From DASQQQ01 sp036390995 (GTDB taxonomy: Bacteria > Actinomycetota > UBA4738 > HRBIN12), in contig DASWAT010000058.1 of the NCBI GenBank assembly GCA_036390995.1, positions 1-31,985 on the forward strand: 31,985 nt of DNA, given 5' to 3'. Positions 30,417 to 31,985 of this stretch are shown here, one piece after another. Within the stretch, counting starts at the first letter, position 1. Each line of letters starts with the position of its first letter. The position numbers and the translations under genes are program-made. Below the pieces are notes generated by a model, which saw only the letters and a list, made by a program, of their open reading frames with translations, searched no databases and was not told the origin of the DNA.

Positions 30417-31532
30417 GTGGAACGCAAGCGGGCAAGGGAGCACGGCATCGTCGTGGGGAGGCTGGCCGCCGGCGACCGGAACGCCATCACCGACGTTGCG
30501 GGCGTGCGCGTCGGACACACGACCCTGGTGCGCGACCCCTCGCCGGACGGGAAGGGTGCGGTCCGGACGGGAGTGACCGCCGTGTTCCCCCACGAAGGGC
30601 TTCCGTGGATCGAGCGCGTGTACGCCGGCACCCACATCCTGAACGGCTACGGCGAGCTGATCGGGGTAAACCAGATCGCGGAGTGGGGACTGCTCCACTC
30701 GCCGATCGTGATGACGTCCTCGCTCGCGATCGGGCGCGCGTACGACGCCACCGTCCGTTGGCGCACCGAGCGGCACGCGGTCACGACCTCGGACGGCGGC
30801 GACATGCCGGTCGTCACCGAGTGCGACGACTCGTTCCTGAACGACGTGACGACGTTCCCGCTCCAGGACCGGGACGTGTTCGACGCCCTCGACGCGGCGA
30901 GCGGCGGCGAGGTCGCGCAGGGGTGTGTCGGCGCCGGAACCGGGATGCAGTGCTTCGACTTCAAGGGCGGGATCGGCACCGCGTCCCGGGTGCTGCCCTC
31001 CGACCTCGGCGGGTTCACCGTGGGGGCGCTGGTGCTCACGAACTTCGGCACCCGGGAGGAGCTCGTCGTGGACGGCGTCCCGGTGGGGCGCGAGATCACC
31101 GACCTCATGCCCGAGGAGCACGGCGAGGGCTCGTGCATCTGCGTGGTGGCGACCGACGCCCCGATGATGCCGCACCAGGTCCGCCGTCTGGCGGTTCGGG
31201 CCGGGCTCGGGTTGGCCCGGACCGGCTCCACGGCTCGGAACACCTCCGGCGAGCAGATGTTGGCCTTCTCCACGGCGAACCGGATCCCGCTGGAGCCTCG
31301 CGCGGACGGCACGATGGAGATCCGGGCGCTGGTCGACGGCCCCGCCGAGGCGTCGCCGGGGATCTTCTCCGAGCTGTTCACGGCGACCATCGAAGCCGTG
31401 GAAGAGGCGGTGCTGAACGCCTTGTTCACCGCGACCACCACCACCGGCCGCGACGGCAACGTGCTGCACGCGCTGCCGCTCGACCGGACCCTGGAGATCC
31501 TCGAACGACACGGACGCCTCCGGCGCGGCTGA
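30417..31532 (+). CDS. P1/S58-family peptidase (DmpA-like aminopeptidase)
   Basis: A 371-residue N-terminal-nucleophile hydrolase related to DmpA L-aminopeptidase/D-esterase. Such enzymes self-cleave before a Ser, which then becomes the nucleophile. The predicted cleavage is Gly238-Ser239 in GEGSCICVVATDAP. Supporting blocks are NAITDVAGVRVGHTTL near the start, HILNGYGELIGVNQIAEWG, VTECDDSFLND, GCVGAGTGMQCFDFKGGIGT and MPHQVRRLAVRAGLGLARTG. The substrate is likely a small peptide, amide or beta-peptide. GTG 30417 is preceded by gagaggaag. It is divergent from hemA with a 91-base shared upstream region and has no obvious connection to heme. Confidence 0.92.
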   Translation: MERKRAREHGIVVGRLAAGDRNAITDVAGVRVGHTTLVRDPSPDGKGAVRTGVTAVFPHEGLPWIERVYAGTHILNGYGELIGVNQIAEWGLLHSPIVMTSSLAIGRAYDATVRWRTERHAVTTSDGGDMPVVTECDDSFLNDVTTFPLQDRDVFDALDAASGGEVAQGCVGAGTGMQCFDFKGGIGTASRVLPSDLGGFTVGALVLTNFGTREELVVDGVPVGREITDLMPEEHGEGSCICVVATDAPMMPHQVRRLAVRAGLGLARTGSTARNTSGEQMLAFSTANRIPLEPRADGTMEIRALVDGPAEASPGIFSELFTATIEAVEEAVLNALFTATTTTGRDGNVLHALPLDRTLEILERHGRLRRG

Positions 31533-31609
31533 CGTCCATCGACCCGGCCCTCCGCATGAGCCGCGGGCCCCCCGTGGCATCCCACATGGCTCCGATGGTC
31601 CCTGCGGCC

Positions 31610-31626
31610 GGGGGTCGCACGCCCCC
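31610..31626 (+). terminator. Weak hairpin after the S58 peptidase gene
   Basis: ggggg (31610-31614) and ccccc (31622-31626) can pair around a seven-base loop, in a C/G-rich gap between the peptidase and the CBS gene. There is no U-run; low confidence. Confidence 0.25.
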
Positions 31627-31674
31627 TGTCCGCGGGCTCGTCCGGACGGACCATGCGTGCGGAAGGAGGTCCCC

Positions 31675-31985
31675 ATGGACGGCGACGGAGGGTTCCGCAA
31701 GGCCGTGGACGAGCGGTTCGGCACCGTGGCCCGGGCGATGACCAGGAACGTCCTCGTGCTCTCGCCGACGCTGCTCGCAAGCGACGCCGTTCGAACCTTG
31801 AGCGAGGCGGGGGTCACCGGCGCTCCCGTGGTGCACGGGGGCATGGTGGTCGGCGTGATCACGCTCCGCGATCTGCTCGACCGCGAGAGCCACGGCGCGT
31901 CGCAGGTGACCGGTCCCTTCCTCCGCGGCGACCGGCAGCTCGGCGGCCTCCACGTGGCCGACGTGATGACCCGCGAGGTGGTCAC
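31675..31985 (+). CDS. CBS-domain protein, N-terminal part (cut by window edge)
   Basis: 103 residues are visible. The ATG at 31675 has a strong aaggagg ribosome site (31663-31669). After a short charged lead, VARAMTRNVLVLSPTLLASD, then AVRTLSEAGVTGAPVV and MVVGVITLRDLLDRE form a complete CBS motif. VADVMTREVV at the window end begins a second one. Paired CBS domains bind adenine nucleotides and regulate attached or partner proteins. It may be a free-standing CBS-pair protein or the start of a longer one; this cannot be decided here. Confidence 0.85.
   Translation, partial: MDGDGGFRKAVDERFGTVARAMTRNVLVLSPTLLASDAVRTLSEAGVTGAPVVHGGMVVGVITLRDLLDRESHGASQVTGPFLRGDRQLGGLHVADVMTREVV

Overview
The window is a high-GC chromosomal segment with strong G/C bias at third codon positions. 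It has four-base ATGA/GTGA gene overlaps, frequent GTG starts and GC-rich hairpins without U-runs. Together with a coproporphyrin-dependent heme pathway, an ERCC4-domain relic and NarL/DevR-type two-component systems, this points to an actinobacterium (Actinomycetota), probably a deep-branching or uncultured one. No rRNA, intact tRNA, CRISPR array or replication origin was seen.

Region 1 (1-11,880, all genuine genes on +). Two tandem LuxR-type helix-turn-helix genes (the first cut by the window edge) are followed by a secreted endonuclease/exonuclease/phosphatase (EEP) enzyme. Next come a giant polytopic membrane protein of about 1,500 residues and a PrsW-like intramembrane protease coupled to it by ATGA. 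A coupled trio follows: a polytopic membrane protein with a C-terminal EEP domain, a NarL-type histidine kinase and its LuxR-type response regulator. A decayed ANTAR-like fragment may lie on - at about 1.9-2.1 kb.

Region 2 (11,880-16,700) is a scar zone. It holds a complete 1.17-kb insertion sequence with imperfect terminal inverted repeats, and an ERCC4-domain gene remnant that lost its 5' end at the IS and carries a one-base frameshift. It also holds a large secreted HExxH metalloprotease with its own promoter and terminator. Two 3' tRNA fragments sit about 160 bp apart on opposite strands: an Arg-like fragment on - and tRNA-Ser(UGA) on +. Short direct repeats and a 5'-truncated VOC/glyoxalase remnant complete the zone. 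It looks like the junction of one or more elements that once integrated into tRNA genes.

Region 3 (16,731-18,682) is a GAF-domain histidine kinase translationally coupled to a single-domain response regulator, directly upstream of the heme genes.

Region 4 (18,743-30,325) encodes the full C5 / coproporphyrin-dependent heme route from glutamyl-tRNA to heme in two converging gene groups. On +: hemE, cpfC, cgoX, chdC, then a 48-residue basic protein, a leucine-dehydrogenase-family enzyme and a pterin carbinolamine dehydratase. On -, in transcription order: hemA, hemC, hemD, hemB, msrA, hemL. HemA and HemL make 5-aminolevulinate. HemB, HemC and HemD make uroporphyrinogen III, and HemE makes coproporphyrinogen III. 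CgoX oxidises it, CpfC inserts iron and ChdC decarboxylates coproheme to heme. The window end carries a divergent S58/P1-family peptidase and the start of a CBS-domain protein.

The most distinctive assemblies are the compact complete heme locus with its non-heme passengers, the EEP-membrane/kinase/regulator trio, the giant membrane protein with its PrsW partner, and the double tRNA scar. All functional links between neighbours are inferences from gene order.
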